64,000 nt of DNA from Hericium rajendrae (GCA_033439255.1 CM065886.1:2108001-2172000), one strand, 5' to 3'. Shown: positions 13,984 through 26,842, counted from the first letter of the stretch. Notes: generated by a model not told the origin, from the sequence alone. Program-made: numbers and translations.

Positions 13984-13991
13984 TTATATAA
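13984..13991 (+). promoter_or_regulatory. TATA-type promoter in repeat copy 1
   Basis: A TATATAA box is followed by a long C/T-rich tract with TCTTCTTCC and CCTCCTCG runs. The arrangement is kept in the inverted copy (near 37666-37674, read leftwards), suggesting that a transcription unit inside the repeat was duplicated with its promoter. Confidence 0.45.
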
Positions 13992-15350
13992 CAGCTGCAG
14001 AACGGTCTCCTGCATCATAGCCCTCTCTTCTTCCTCCCACTTCCTGCCAGCTCTTCGATACCTCCTCGTCCAGGTTTTCCTGCCTTCGTCGTCTACCTAG
14101 CCCTCTAGTGCCTCTTGTCCTCCCGTGCGCTTTCTCTCTGCGAACGATCTCTGACCGCTGGCTATAGGATGCACGCCACACACCACAATTTCGTCGTCGA
14201 CCTGTATCTTTGTTTCCGACTGCCACCCACGGATTGTACATCTTCGCCACCAGTAAGCATCCATCCCCAAGTCTTTAAAGTCTACCACCAAGTTACCGCC
14301 GGCACTGAAGAGCCACCTCAAGCTGCATCCCCAAGCAGCCTCATAAACCACACCCGCCGCGTGTCATCATACGCCTCGACGCGCAGGTCCCCCCAGAGGG
14401 TGCACCAAGCATCTGCCGTCCCTCTCCCCGTACACCGCGGAGTGCCGCGCGCCGCGCGTACGCGCACCGCCCCACGCGCACCCTGGACCCCAAGAGCCAG
14501 GCGGGGCGGATGAACGCACCGCGGCCGCGGAGGTGTACCTGGGCATACACAGGGTAATACGCATAGGTCGCATGCGGTGTCCGATGCTGCTGGTGCCATT
14601 GACGGTTAGTGATGCGCGGGCGCGGAGCACGTCTGGCCTGGTATGCGGAGGCGCGCTGTGCAGCGGTGGGAGGCTCGAAGGTTCAAGCACGACAGCAAGA
14701 CTTCGACGCAAGGAGACTATGCACGACTTGAACATTCCCTACTTGGTGACTTGCTTGTGATCGCTTGTGACTTGGTCTCCTCGGTCTTGTGAGCTTCGGC
14801 GTTCTTTGAAAGCTGTCTGACGTGCCTGCGGCCTTGCTTGTCTCAAAATCGTGTTGGCTTTCTATGTGGTCTCTTGTGTGCCTCAAGACCGACAGTCCTA
14901 CATCAAGATCCCCTTTTTACTGACCTATGCTTCCAGAATTCCGCCTTCACGATCACGACCAATCCGCGCTCGCGCTCGCGGTCTCATCACCGACCCATCT
15001 TCAATGCCTCAAGGTGGCAAGCCCAAGCGGGGGGCGGGGTCCCCCGTGAGTCCATCCTTCCTTCTCGTCGCTTCCCAGGGACTGACGCGCATATACTCTT
15101 TCGCAGTCGGGGAAACCGGGTAGGAGGGCCCAGACGTATGCGGCTGACGCTTTAACGGTGAGGCAATGCCATCATCCGTTGAATGTACTTAAGCTGATGT
15201 TTCTTTACTATCTATTTTCTCAGGCATGGGGATGCGAAGGAGAGAAAGCAGCTGTCGCAGCGATTGCAATGCATCCCCTCCAATACTGTATGCAGTCAAT
15301 CGATCATTCGTGTCATCTATCGATCTGGTGTGATTGCATCGGAGGATTAA

Positions 15351-18300
15351 TTCAATAATAACTCAGGTAGGGCCGTCTGCGCGGCAAAGCCCGCTACCCG
15401 GTGTGCCAGACTCGAGCGTCACACGACATGACCGCTGATTTGGGCGGTGAGATCACGCGAAAAGTAGGATTGGACAGCGTGAGGTGTTTGAGGACGATCA
15501 TGGGGGCTGTCATGCGGAATTTCAAGCATTCGTGCGTGGCGACGAGGGAGATATTACCGTTGCGTGACGTGCTGTATTTGCGCCGCAAGTGAACGACAGA
15601 AGTTTCGACCGACAATAACTTTTGCGTCCGCAAGTAATAAGGGCTAGTTTTATGTGTACATATCGTATAGCATGTAAGCTATCGCTCTGTGAAGGCAAAC
15701 TGTAGTTTGGAACAGGCCGGACACGGGAATCGTTTTATTTTTCTGCGAGCTGCAGACAGTCAGAAGTGGTCGGCGTTTGCCGACAGGGGTACACAGCCAC
15801 TGAACCTAGATTTTGAAGGGGAAACGAAATGACATGTTCGTCGTCTAAGACCCACTACCCAGGGGTAGCGGGAATTGAAAGCTGACGCCTGCCTTCAAAC
15901 AGGCCATCGTCATAAAGAAGATAAATGCAATATCTGATTCAAATCAACAGCTCTTCGCCATCTGCGAGTCTGAGAGAGGACACGGAAACCCAGACTGACG
16001 CTGTGCCTGCAGCGTGCGGGTCGCACGTGGTAGAATTGGAAGACTGCATCGATGGATGGAGACGCTCGAAGTAGCGGCATTTGCTGAGGCACGATATTCT
16101 AGAAGGGCCCTTTTATAGCCTTGCGACTCTCAGGCGCTCTCAAGGAAAGTGGCGTTGCCCAGAATACGTCCAGGGGCCATGATAGCAAACGGACATCAGC
16201 ACAAGGCAGATGGATTGTTCTTGGGTGTGTGATTTTGATGAGACCCTGGGATATCGTGGCCAATCGTAAGTGTCGGATGGGAAACAAAATCCTAGCCCGG
16301 CTGATTTGACAAAGAATAGACAGGCAGGCGCCGTTGCGGGGTATCCAGACTGGCCATACGTGGCGGGTGCAAGCCTGCTCGTCTTCCGAAGATAGCGACG
16401 AGGCTTGAGACGCCACGTTGGACACACCATAAAGGCCCTGTTATTAGTCCTGTCACAAAAAAAGCACATGATGTTTCACTGGCTGCGGCGCTCTCGTTGC
16501 CGGTCTGCCCGTATCGCGTATCCATGCATGATAGGTCATGATCGAGTAGGCAGGTTTGCGCCTGAGATGGAGTGTGGCTCACATTCAGCCTTAAAAGCTG
16601 GCGACAAAGCACAAGAGAAACGATATGAAGAGCTGTTGAGCAGGGAGTCGAGTAACAATGGAATGCATTTCTCGAGATGGAGGAAATGGCAGCGTCAAAG
16701 GCTCAGGCCCCGGACGTCGATGAGGACAGCCGGAAAAGTGACTTACAGCATCTAACCTTATCGCACGAGATCGGCGCCCGAGTGCAGAATGTCAATAGAA
16801 CGATCGTGAGGCCGAAAGGATTTCCTAGTATCTCAAGCTTAAGCGACATGCCCTCTAGAAACGTATGCGGAATTATTGCCTGTCAAGACTGACGCTGATA
16901 AAGAAGTAAACGGCCATCACGAAGATGTTAAGCAGAACGTACCGAAGGTCAGTGATGACTGCACTGCAGGCATCCGTAATCTTGATGTTAGCATGCATTG
17001 CTACGGATTGACTAACATTGTGCGGAGGGGAAGTGCAGAGCACGTCTATCATCCGCCCTACAACGCGAATTCTTGATATCTATTCAGAAAAAACTCGACC
17101 ATCAGTGCTGCACTCTCAAGTCGATCAGTACTTATGGGTAGCCAACCAGCGCTCCTGGAGTAGTTCATCAGACGATATGATACAAGGATGAGCATTGACT
17201 TGATGAACGTCTCCAGAGGGAGAAACCGTCTTCCGGATAACGGAAGTTCTGTTTTCTGAAAGTAAACACGCTATTAAACACACCAAGCTGCAAAGCACAA
17301 CAGCACATGCTTCCCGTCGAGTTCATGCAGTCAACTGGAAAAGGTCAAATTAACTTCTCACAGATCCCGGATGTAGATTTCGAACCGTAATGGCAAATCT
17401 CCTGTTGGATGTAAGTATCCGTCGGAACGTACCATCAACGATCCAGTCCATCCTCTGTTCGATACTTGCGCGCGAGCAATATAGTGAGTGAGTAAATTTA
17501 GATGCAGCGTACGACCAGAAAGGGGAATAAGACCTGGATGCACAAACCAGGTCAAGAGTCCCTGCCAAGCCCAGCTGTTCTTGCGCTTTCATTTCCACGA
17601 AACCTCGATCGTGGGACGGAAGCATCGCGTCGGGGGTGGCTGGAAGCACTGGAAGCACGGAATCAAGCTTCGTGGAACTAAATGCTAATGTTTTCTCCCA
17701 TCGGGGCAATTAGCAGGCGTGGAGAGAACGTAGAAATCGGACCGCACTTCATGGGATATGTCTCTGGGGGTCTGATGCTTACGCCTAAAGCAGTCAAGAC
17801 TGCGACATTGTCACCGATATGGCTACATCGCTGCCATCGTTGCGGCCAGCTAACGCCGTCGCGGAGCCCCGGAGCGCGTTCCACGCGTCATTTTGCCTCC
17901 GAGGCCACGGAAGAGAAGGTCTACAAACTGTGAGCATGTTAGGCGCCTACAAATCTGTCTATATCAGCGAATCGGAACCGGTTTTGAAAGCATACTTTGG
18001 TCAGTGCGCGTCTGAAAACGATAACGACCCGTCTGGATGCGTCTGGAGCGCAATGAAGGCAATTAGAATGACTTTCCAGCATCCGAATTTCAAGCGCTTG
18101 CGAGCACATCAGGGCCCGACAGTCTTGCTTTCTATCATAGATGTAGATAGACATAGCAACCGCAGAATCACACACCTAACAGTCGCGGCCGCATGCGCTA
18201 AACTCCTGGACGTCGTTGGTTGGCTGGTGGAAGGAAAGACGCGGAGACGGACGCGCATGGCGCGTTACCACATGATGGAATTAAACACGAGGCGCGTCGG

Positions 18301-18593
18301 TGGCACCTCGAACACCCTCGAGCCTCGCGCCGACACGCGCTCTTCGTGTCTTCCTCGACCACCTGCATCTGGCAGTGGCTTCATTAGCCGTTGGTTCGCG
18401 GTACATAACGTCACGACGCACACGAGTTGCATCGCCCTGGCTTCTTATACCCACTCCGAGCGCCAGGTTCCGCTTTTTTTTTTTTTGGCTAGCATATAGT
18501 CGGGTCTTCCGCCCAGGTTGACCTTTACCTCTTCCCTCTAGACTTCGAGCTCTATCACCTGCCTATTGTATACCCGAGCCCATCTGTGGAGCG
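15351..18593. other. gene-poor stretch, no supported gene
   Basis: About 3.2 kb in which all frames are short and broken. A 63-residue frame at 15401-15592 (GGEITRKVGLDSVRCLRTI) looks slightly protein-like and may be a fragment downstream of the repeat's gene. I found no RNA gene, terminal repeats or recognisable domain elsewhere in the stretch. The last part holds the promoter of the GH16 gene, including a T-run near 18475-18486. Confidence 0.5.
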
Positions 18594-20241
18594 ATGAGTT
18601 GGCGCGTGCTGTTTGTATCTCTATTGCCTCTCATCCAGGTCGCGACGTGCTACGATATTGTACGCGAATACTCGGGCCAAACGTTCTTCGATAGATGGGA
18701 TTTTTACGGCTCCTGGGATAACCTGACTCTCGGTGTGTTTCCTTTAATCCTCATGCATGGTTGACTGGCCCGATCCTTACTGGCTCTGCAAACCGCAGGC
18801 GATGTATGGTGGCTGGACCGGAGCTCTGCATCCCAGCAGCGTCTAGCCTATATCGATAACAACGGACGCGCCGTCATGCGCGTGGACAACACGACGACGG
18901 TGGCATACAATGACAAGCGGAACTCGGTGCGCTCTTGCGGTACACGCCGCCGGTGTTGCGGTGCTCATGTATGCGCAGGTCCGCATCACGTCCCAGGACT
19001 CGTACGGCGTCGGCAGTCTGTGGATTGCCGACATCACGCACCTTCCGTGGGGTTGTTCCGTAGGCATCTCGGAGCTTGGCCCTACGCCCGTGCTGACCGG
19101 CCCCGCAGGTATGGCCCGCATTCTGGACGAAGGGTCCCACCTGGCCCGACAACGGCGAGATAGACATCATTGAAGCCGTAAACGTGCATCCACTTTCTTT
19201 GTTCGGCCAGTTGAGCGCATATTGCTAACCCCGCGCCCTCGCAGTTGATGAGCAACAACCAATACGCCCTGCACACGACGCCCGGCTGTGTCTTTACGGA
19301 AGGTGCAGTGCAGACAGGCAGGCAGCAGGGCACGACGGATTGCTCGCAAGGCAGCGGATGCGTCGTGGCCGAAACTAAGCCGAACAGCTTCAGCGCGGGC
19401 TTCAACGATGCTGGCGGAGGCGTCTGGGCGACGCAATTCGATGTTGAGGGTGTCTTGTGCGTGATCCGACTGTATGCGTCGTATTGTTTATTTGGCTAAC
19501 GCGTGAGTGCAGCATATGGTTTTGGAGCGTGCGTCATTTCGGCCTATCTTGGGTTCTGGGCTGTTAATAACGGACGTACCGCGCAGAGAGCGGATGTCCC
19601 GGCATCGATCACCCAAGCAACATCGACGTCCTCAATTGACATTTCAAGCTGGGGACCACCGTCGGCAAGCTATCCCGCAGCAGGATGCAACATCCCGCAA
19701 TTCTTCACCGCGCAGAACTTGGTGTTCGACATCACATTGTGCGGCGACTGGTGCGTACTCTGACATCTGTACCATACCCCGAATAGAACAAAGCTGATCC
19801 GGCGCTATGCACGAAGGGCCGGCGTATCCTCTATCTACCAGCCTGCATGCGGCAAGTCCGGTCCTACAGGACTCTGCGTCAGTCTCCCGCTTCCTCCGGT
19901 GCTGAAAAATACGCTTACCCTCTGCCCAGTATAACGACAACGTGGTCGGCGCGGGCTCGCCCAAGTACGACGAGGCCTACTTCGAGGTGAACTACGTCCG
20001 CGCGTACACGACCGCGCCGACGCCGACGCCGACGCCCGCCGCATCCGCCGTGTCGACGAGCGCGACCGCGGCCGGTCTTAGCGTGCCGAGCGCGGCGGCG
20101 CAGCCCCGGCCCGACACGACGGGGGTGAACAGCAGCTCGAACAGCAGCTCGAACGGCGCGGGGGGCCTGCAGCTATGGGATCTGGGCTTGTTCGCGGTGT
20201 CCATGGTGGGTCTGGCAACGCTCAGACTTTTCTGGCTTTGA
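18594..20241 (+). CDS. GH16 family glycoside hydrolase, GPI-anchored type
   Basis: Endo-beta-1,3(4)-glucanase or cell-wall transglycosylase-type enzyme of family GH16. Nine exons sum to 395 aa: 18594-18732, 18799-18926, 18979-19059, 19109-19183, 19245-19456, 19513-19528 (16 nt), 19587-19750, 19817-19877 and 19930-20241. The signal peptide is [19 protein letters not shown]. The catalytic motif NGEIDIIEA, with both acids of ExDxxE, follows [14 protein letters not shown]. Other landmarks are [21 protein letters not shown] and [10 protein letters not shown]. The tail is Ser/Thr/Pro-rich with an SNSSSNGAG-type cleavage region and a hydrophobic end, consistent with a GPI anchor at the cell surface. 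Confidence 0.92.
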
Positions 20242-20765
20242 GCTTTGTTGATGCCCGTCCTTTCTTTTTGGACCTGGTTGCGGATTGATTGATTGGTGGG
20301 TGGATGGGATGGAATACCCCGATGATGTTTGATTTATTCCCGCGGATACCTGGCGCGATTTATACGTGGTGACGATTTACCTGTGGACATGAAGATGGAC
20401 CACAAATGTTCCTGATGGACTAGACATACCATACGCGACAACTTACGATACCGTTAACGTTCTGGACATTTTCACGACTCGCATGATGTCGATGGCGTAC
20501 ACCCTATGTATACATTATACGTATGTGGTGCGGTTTTGACGTGTTTTTGCTACGGAGACGCGTGAATCTTGTAGCTCACTTACCTAAATTCCAATACTTG
20601 ATGTTTTCATTGAAATGAGATGGAGCTTTGTACATCAGCATCCTGCGGCATGCGCGTGGATCTTGTTCACGCGTTCAGTGTGACAAAGGTAAAGACTGTG
20701 CGCCGAGTAGGCTTCATGAACGTTCTTGGACGTCTCCGTAGGCTAGTGGGAACAACGGTCCGCAG
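20242..20765. other. intergenic region, no gene seen
   Basis: AT-richer 3' flank of the GH16 gene, with no frame of note. It probably holds that gene's polyadenylation region. Confidence 0.5.
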
Positions 20766-21380
20766 TTATTGATATGGATCCGCAGCAGAAGGTGCTGCCT
20801 CGAGGCCTGGGGCTACACGATGCGGAGTTACTTCAGTACTGAACGGCACAGGCGAGTCGCCGTCAGACAATTCGGGGAAGATGCTGCGGTACAAGTATGA
20901 CAAGCTAAATCCGCAAGGCCTCAGATATTCCAAAGATGGCGAGGCCTTACTGGCATCACGAGTCCCAGTCTTGTCTTGGAAGCCGTTGAACCGCCAGGAG
21001 TAGGCTAACTTAGAGTCGCCAGCGTCAGCTCGGCCTTTGGGAGGGCGTGCTGCAGACGCTGGCTGCGGAAATGTGATGACGGTATATTTTTGGTCAAGAA
21101 ACGAGCCTGTGATTGGGAAAGACAGACGACCGTCCGCGACAACTATACAGGACATGAGAACGGAGTCTACAGTCGTCGGTGCTTCGAAGCGGAGGGGCGT
21201 TTGCAGACGCATTACGATGACGTAATAGCTTACGTTACCGGGAGAAGTCAACAGCGTTAACCAAATGGAATACAAGGCTTCGCCATCATTTCCTCCTCTC
21301 CATCGTCGAGCAGCAGCAGCGCAGGTTTTCCGTGTTCTTCCCGAGGGATATGTCCAATAACGACCTGCGGTATACAGCAC
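20766..21380 (-). CDS. possible hypothetical protein (low support)
   Basis: An uninterrupted 204-codon frame ends at 20766. The stretch VLMSCIVVADGRLSFPITGS followed by SWRFNGFQDKTGTRD reads like protein, but I recognise no domain. A splice donor-like GTAAGC lies near 21235, so only the downstream part may be coding, with the upstream exon elsewhere (to about 21500). It could also be a chance frame. Confidence 0.3.
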   Translation of the reverse strand: MLYTAGRYWTYPSGRTRKTCAAAARRWRGGNDGEALYSIWLTLLTSPGNVSYYVIVMRLQTPLRFEAPTTVDSVLMSCIVVADGRLSFPITGSFLDQKYTVITFPQPASAARPPKGRADAGDSKLAYSWRFNGFQDKTGTRDASKASPSLEYLRPCGFSLSYLYRSIFPELSDGDSPVPFSTEVTPHRVAPGLEAAPSAADPYQ

Positions 21381-21694
21381 TGAATTCCCCTCTGTTCCTG
21401 CCAGACTCGTGAACCATTACCCCCGGCTCCCGAGACAGACCGCCATTGTCCACCCGGTCAAGAAGGCCACGCGTTGACTGACTGTACCGGAGCCGAAGCT
21501 CGTCCACTCGGTGCGTGACTTGTGTGTGGGGACGTGGGGCGCGTTATAAGGGCATATTTTGATAGCGACCTGCTTGTCTAGACACCACTTATCGCGTGAG
21601 TGCTTGCTCGCCATAGCTTCAATCAACAAATCCGAACGAGAACCCCCAGCATTCTCCGAAGGCTTTACCAGCAGGGGCATTTTTCTCACTCAAA

Positions 21695-24600
21695 ATGCCG
21701 TCTTCTGGAGCATCTGCTCTTCCCACGAAGCAGGTAGCTTCGCTTATAGAGGACAGAAAGCGCCACGCCGCCGTATGTGCTTCTGCACGCCGTCTTGCAC
21801 GGCCTGGGGTCATTGATTGTGTTTGGTTTCTAGCAAGGCAGGTCTGATCAACCAGGACCTCTCGCGCCTATATGCAGAAATCATTTATCTGGCAATTGCG
21901 ATGAGCCAGATTGTCCTCGTCGGCACCTTTCCGGTCTAGAGGGCGTTTTGCAACATCAACCTGACGCGAAAGGGAAGCCTCGAATTTTGTGCAAGGACTA
22001 TCTCCATGGCGATTGTGTCGCGTTCAATTGTCCCCGTTGGCATCCATCCGGTATTGAGGGACTCGCCAACATTCATCCCGGCCTGATAAAATCTCTTGGA
22101 ACTTTTTTTAACGGTTCCTACTCTTATGGGAATAAGAAGAACGTTGCTGTGCAATCGACAGCCATCCGTGATATTCCTCTGGTACGTCACTATCTTGCTT
22201 CCACCAGGCTACGGACCATCGTTTTGAAGTGATGGAGAATGCCGTGCCTGCGTTGAGCTGCGCAGCTCATTGTGTACCGACTGTCGCCACAGTCGCGTGA
22301 CGACTGATTGGCGTGGCATTTTCCCTCACGATCAAAGCGCACATAGCATATAAAGACCACACTGACTTGTGTGCTTTAGCCGACCGCAGGAGGCCCATCA
22401 CAGGAGCCAGCTCCCATGGCTTCCCCAGAAACGCCAGCTGCCCCTAGTGAGGCGCCAAATAAACGTCCTTTGACAAAATCCGTACGATCGCCGAGGGAAG
22501 CTGATGTGACGCAGCCCCCAGCCGATACTCAGGTATGCAGGCCATTATCTATCATGGTTTATCATTCATCCGTCATGGCTCCGTCAGCGTCCACCTGAAA
22601 TTGCTCATGTCCCAACGCCCGTGCATCAGCAGCAGCCTCAAGCGGCAGCAGCTCAACGGCAATCTGTCCTTCCGCTTCCTGCACCGCCGCCAATGCCAGA
22701 TCCTGAAATTTGCAGGCTGTACGTTCGAGGAAAATGCACATACGGAGAGCGTTGTCACAGATCGCATATCCTCCCTCAGCAGCATATGCCGCAGCTTAAT
22801 CAGGTAGCGTGGCCGCGGCGTCCCTCCGTATATAGTCGATTCTAATCTTATTTTGTTTTTGGGGTATCAGAACAATAGGAACGCCCATCACAATGCGGAT
22901 CCGCAGTTGATATTCTCCACGTTTCCGCCGCAGGGTAATGCCCGGAACAATAATATCCCTCCGCCGAATTATGGCCTCCCTCCGCGTTTCGGCGGAGCAG
23001 GATTGGCTCTAAGTGTCCATCCACCATCTACAAATGGACAATATCCCCATCCCGATCCCCGTCAGTGGCAAGACGAGGCATACAAGATGAATGGCAAGCT
23101 TGACGGTGTAGTGGAAATCCCTTCAGGACAACCAATCATGGTCAAACTGCCTCCCCGGAATGGCAGTAGCGGGCCGACGGACCTTATGCAGTTGCCAAAG
23201 GTACGCTGATTAGCACTATCGAGTTGAGCAACGCACTCAATCGATTCTCCTTATTTTCAAATCAGCCGGACACCAGCTCTCGCGGGTTGCAGCGTAGTGA
23301 CTCGGGAGGAAGTTTGGAGTCTAGCTCCCAGCGATCGCGGAGTGACTCGAATACGACTGTCACGACCGATGTGACCAGTGTGTCGACCGACACGACACGG
23401 GAGAGCTCGGTATGATTTCTATCCTTTTTTCAAGGGCTAGTCGTGTTAAGCCATCCGGCAGGTCATGACTCTCACCGCAACAGCACCATCTCGACCACCT
23501 GGGGCACAGCCAGCAACTTCCAAACAGCCAACGGAAATACGTCCTGTTGGACTTATTCCTCCTGGTATATGCCGGGAATGGGTACGCGGAGAATGTCCGC
23601 GCGCACAAGGCTGTAAGTACAAGCACCAGCCTTTCGAGTATATAGTTGCCTCCCCCACAAATGGATCGGTCAGTTTCGCTTGATTCTCAGCAAATCGTGT
23701 GTTCCCTGATTGTGGTTCAACAGGCGGGTCCTTCGAGAGCGAAGTTCGGGCAGAACGGCAATCCAAATGCCTCTTCTCATGCAAAGTCTGAGGCGGCGGC
23801 ATCGGCAAATGCGCCCTCACGGCGCAATGATGGCATATCAGCACTTGTCAGTTCGCAGAGCGAGGTCGCGCCTCCCTCACTACACTTTCCTCAAGTACAG
23901 AGAGTCGGACAGGTATGCCATCTTGCGCATCTGGATATGTTATTGGTCTCATCGAAATTTTCAGGGGAATCCCTCATCTTCGACGGAAGTAAGCCGCAAG
24001 CGCGGCCTCTCGCAACCCGTATCTGCTACCAGGCCGCTGAATCACAAGCGTGCCCCCTCTCATCCCACACCAGCACCGATTAAACCGCCTGCCGCGGCTC
24101 TGAAGGTGACCCCACCCAAAAAGGGGCCGCCCGTCCTGCAGACAGTCACAATCGTCGACCCGATCAGGGTCACATTCGGGGCAGGATTCGATGTGCAAAA
24201 GGTAGTAACAGGCTTTGATTCCTTGTGGATCAGCGTTGCGAATGTTCCCGTCACTACGACACGGGAGGCTTTGGAACGTCTGGTGAAGCCGTTCGGAACC
24301 GTGCTTGACTCGCGTTTCCATGACGAAAGCCAGACGGGCGCGACGCACACGACAGCCAGCATTCAGATGTCCAGTGGGGTCGAAGCGTCGGCAGTTGCTC
24401 AAGCGCTTGACGATGTCGAGGTCTTTGGCTCAAGAATCCGTGTCAAGCTCTCGTTAGGCCGATCTGCTCGCGACCGCATCATGCGCGATAGCGATGTGCA
24501 CGTCTCGTGGGCTATATCGGCCAAGCTGGGCTTCGGGGGTTATGATACGCTGAAGGCCGCGGAGAAGGCGGTTGCTACTGCCGACGGGACGACACTACGC

Positions 24601-26235
24601 GGCCACTACATTACCGCTGCCGTATACGAGGGCTTGCCTGTGGTCGGGTCCTACAATGTCCGCTTTTCAGGTATGCCGCCCGACGCGCAGATGAAGAACA
24701 TCAACAGGTTTGGGCACAATAGCGGGGTAATGTTCGAGCGGCCGAATCATAACCTACCAAAGTTCGGTATTCCTGCCGTTGAAAGCCTTCTTCAAGAGTT
24801 TGGCAAGATCGAACATATGGACGTGCCACCCCCGCCGTACAAGAACGGCATCGTACGGCTATTTGTTCGATTCGAGCTGCCTGATGTGGCAAATGTCGTT
24901 TGCCAGCTCAACGGGCGAAAGCACAAGGCTTTGGCATACGACAAGATTTATGTCGAGCGCGTGCATTCCGTGGCCCACACTATTCCCCTCTTCATATTCA
25001 GGATCGTCTCCAGCGAACTGCAGGATCTCCGCCGCTGGGTTTGGCAGTACTGTCACGGTACCAGCTTACAGGTACAAAATCGCCCTAGCGGCAAGACACC
25101 GGACATAATTCAAGTTCGGCTTATCGGCGACAACACCTCGAAATTGGCTCAGATCAAAGCTAAGCTCGACGATATCATTCGCGGAGATCTCGTTAAGGAA
25201 GACGGTGTCCCGGCTTGGGATCATTATTTCCATCTTCCTACAGGTGATGCATTTTTCGAGCACTTGCAAAAGACGAATCCCGCTACCTTGATACGGGTCG
25301 ACAAGATCCGGCGGAGCATCCGTATCATCGGGCCTGCGGCCCATCGCAGCGTCGTCCGAGACTCGATTCTTTCCAAACTTGCGTATCGCCGGGAACACAA
25401 GATACGTTACGTCGAGCTGAATGGACGGCTGATAGGCGTGTTCATGGGTACAGATCTGTTGGCTCTTCAAGAAAAATACGGGCCCGAGAACGTCTGGCTG
25501 GATCTTGAGCGCCGGGCGCTTTGTGTCCGCGGCCCGGATCGTGTCTTGGATGAAGTCCAAAAGACAGTTCGGCGAATCCAGAAGCGCCACCCGTCTGAAA
25601 GGGCAGACGAGGCACACTGTCCGATCTGTTTCGAGACGCCGACACTTCCTATTGCCCTAGAATGCGGCCACTCCTGGTGCAAAGCCTGCCTCGCGCGGTA
25701 CCTTCTCTCCTCCGTCGACTCGCGCCACTTCCCCCTCCGCTGTCTCGGCGCCAGCGGCACCTGCACCGAGCCCATCCCGCTGCCCGCCGCGCGCCACGCC
25801 CTCACGCCCGCCGAGTTCCAGTCCGTCGCGCAAGCCGCCTTTCACACGCACGTCCAGGCGCGCCCAGACAGCTACCACTACTGCCCAACCCCCGACTGCG
25901 CGCAGGTGTACCGCCCGGGCCCGCGCGACGCGGTGCTGAGCTGCCCGGGGTGCCTCGCGCGCATCTGCGCGTACTGCGCGACGGAGTACCACGAAGGCGT
26001 GACGTGCGCGGACCGCGAGCTCGGGCTCGACGCGCTGTTCGAGGCGTGGGCGGGCGCGCACGACGTGAAGCGCTGCCCGGGGTGCCGCGCGCCGATCGAG
26101 CGCGCGGAGGGGTGCAACCATATGACGTGCACGCGGTGCAGGACGCATACGTGCTGGGTGTGCTTGGAGACGTTCCCGCAGGGGCAGGGGATCTACGACC
26201 ACATGCGCGAGACGCATGGTGGGATCGGGCTGTAA
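21695..26235 (+). CDS. CCCH zinc finger - RRM-like - RBR E3 ubiquitin ligase, 1311 aa
   Basis: Nine exons (78, 348, 153, 216, 330, 144, 207, 189 and 2271 nt) sum to 1311 aa. The last exon is 23965-26235. Four CCCH fingers occur near residues 40, 78, 233 and 460; the spacing is C-x7-C-x4-C-x3-H for the first two and C-x7-C-x5-C-x3-H for the others. RRM-like segments follow (LWISVANVPVTTTREALERL, near residue 640). The C-terminus is an RBR module: RING1 CPICFETPTLPIALECGHSW (about 1107), an IBR with CPTPDCAQVY, and RING2 KRCPGCRAPIERAEGCNHMT, whose GCNHMTC holds the predicted thioester cysteine (about 1272). The parts imply an RNA-binding ubiquitin ligase, resembling the RRM-RBR arrangement of plant DEAH11/12 C-termini. 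Target and process are unknown. Confidence 0.9.
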
Positions 26236-26842
26236 AATATGGGCATGTTGTGTTGTGTGTCTTGATAATCTCTGTATCTATTTTCTTGCGGCCGACTCTT
26301 TGCCACTGCATGTACGTGTAATACCTTGCCATTGCTTTCTTCATCCTTGTTCTAGTTATTTTCTTGTATATCGGCCTCTTGTCCCTGTACCATTGAACTC
26401 CACTGGTCTTTGTCTTGAATAAAGCAACTGCCAAAAACGTAAAATCAATTCCACGACAGCACAACAGCACTAGTACAAATATATATATCCGACACCATGT
26501 CATTCAGGCAATGGCAATGACAATGACAAGCAAACACAGAAAGAACGAGACTCGAGACTCGAGGGCGGGAAAAGCATGCATGGAGCGATCAAGCAATAAA
26601 TGGGAGACAACAAGATGGACGGGTCATGTAGATGGCGTGCGGGAATACAAGACGTGGGTAAGATGAGATGCAGTGATATCTACTATAGCTGTACACGGTA
26701 TAGATAGCGAACGAATAGCATGTATATGCGCATGCGGTGCTCGATCAGTCAAAAAGGGAGTCGAACCCGTCCGGAGTCAGCCTAACGAACACTGCTCAGC
26801 CTCTACATTCCAGAAAGAAAAAAAAGGAGCTGCCCACGCACC
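26236..26842. other. convergent intergenic region, no gene seen
   Basis: Lies between the 3' ends of the E3 ligase gene (+) and the low-complexity gene (-). It is AT-rich relative to both neighbours and probably holds both 3' UTRs. A tRNA-like T-arm at about 26755-26770 on the minus strand is not part of a complete cloverleaf. Confidence 0.45.

Larger units (their letters stand above)
13238..15350 (+). repeat. dispersed ~2-kb repeat, copy 1 (inverted relative to the copy at 36.2-38.2 kb)
   Basis: This segment aligns with the reverse complement of about 36230-38150. Nearly identical blocks include 13340-13450 versus 37965-38085 and 14300-14600 versus 37035-37340; divergence grows toward 15.35 kb. 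It has a TATATA box near 13985, a C/T-rich initiator region, and then sequence with intron-like GT..CTGAC..AG patterns. One reading frame begins MPQGGKPKRGAGSP near 15003 and continues SGKPGRRAQTYAADAL across an intron. It may be a gene-bearing mobile element or a duplicated orphan gene. No terminal repeats or transposase motif were recognised. The right boundary is approximate. Confidence 0.8.

Noticed and set aside
13238-15350. Interpretation of the inverted repeat pair as LTRs of one retroelement
   Set aside because: The copies are inverted and 21 kb apart, lack TG..CA ends, and enclose ordinary host genes with no element-type coding sequence.
17819-18499. 226-codon plus-strand frame before the GH16 gene
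   Set aside because: No recognisable domain, mixed composition, and it ends in the promoter region with a T-run; probably chance.
25657-26503. Long minus-strand frames opposite the RBR domain
   Set aside because: The plus strand encodes conserved RING/IBR cysteines, so the opposite frames are by-products of composition.
26742-26805. tRNA-like sequence on the minus strand with GGGTTCGACTCCC T-arm and GCTGACTCCGGA
   Set aside because: The T-arm and an anticodon-loop-like CTCCGGA are visible, but the anticodon stem is not closed and no matching 5' acceptor strand is found. At most it is a tRNA fragment.
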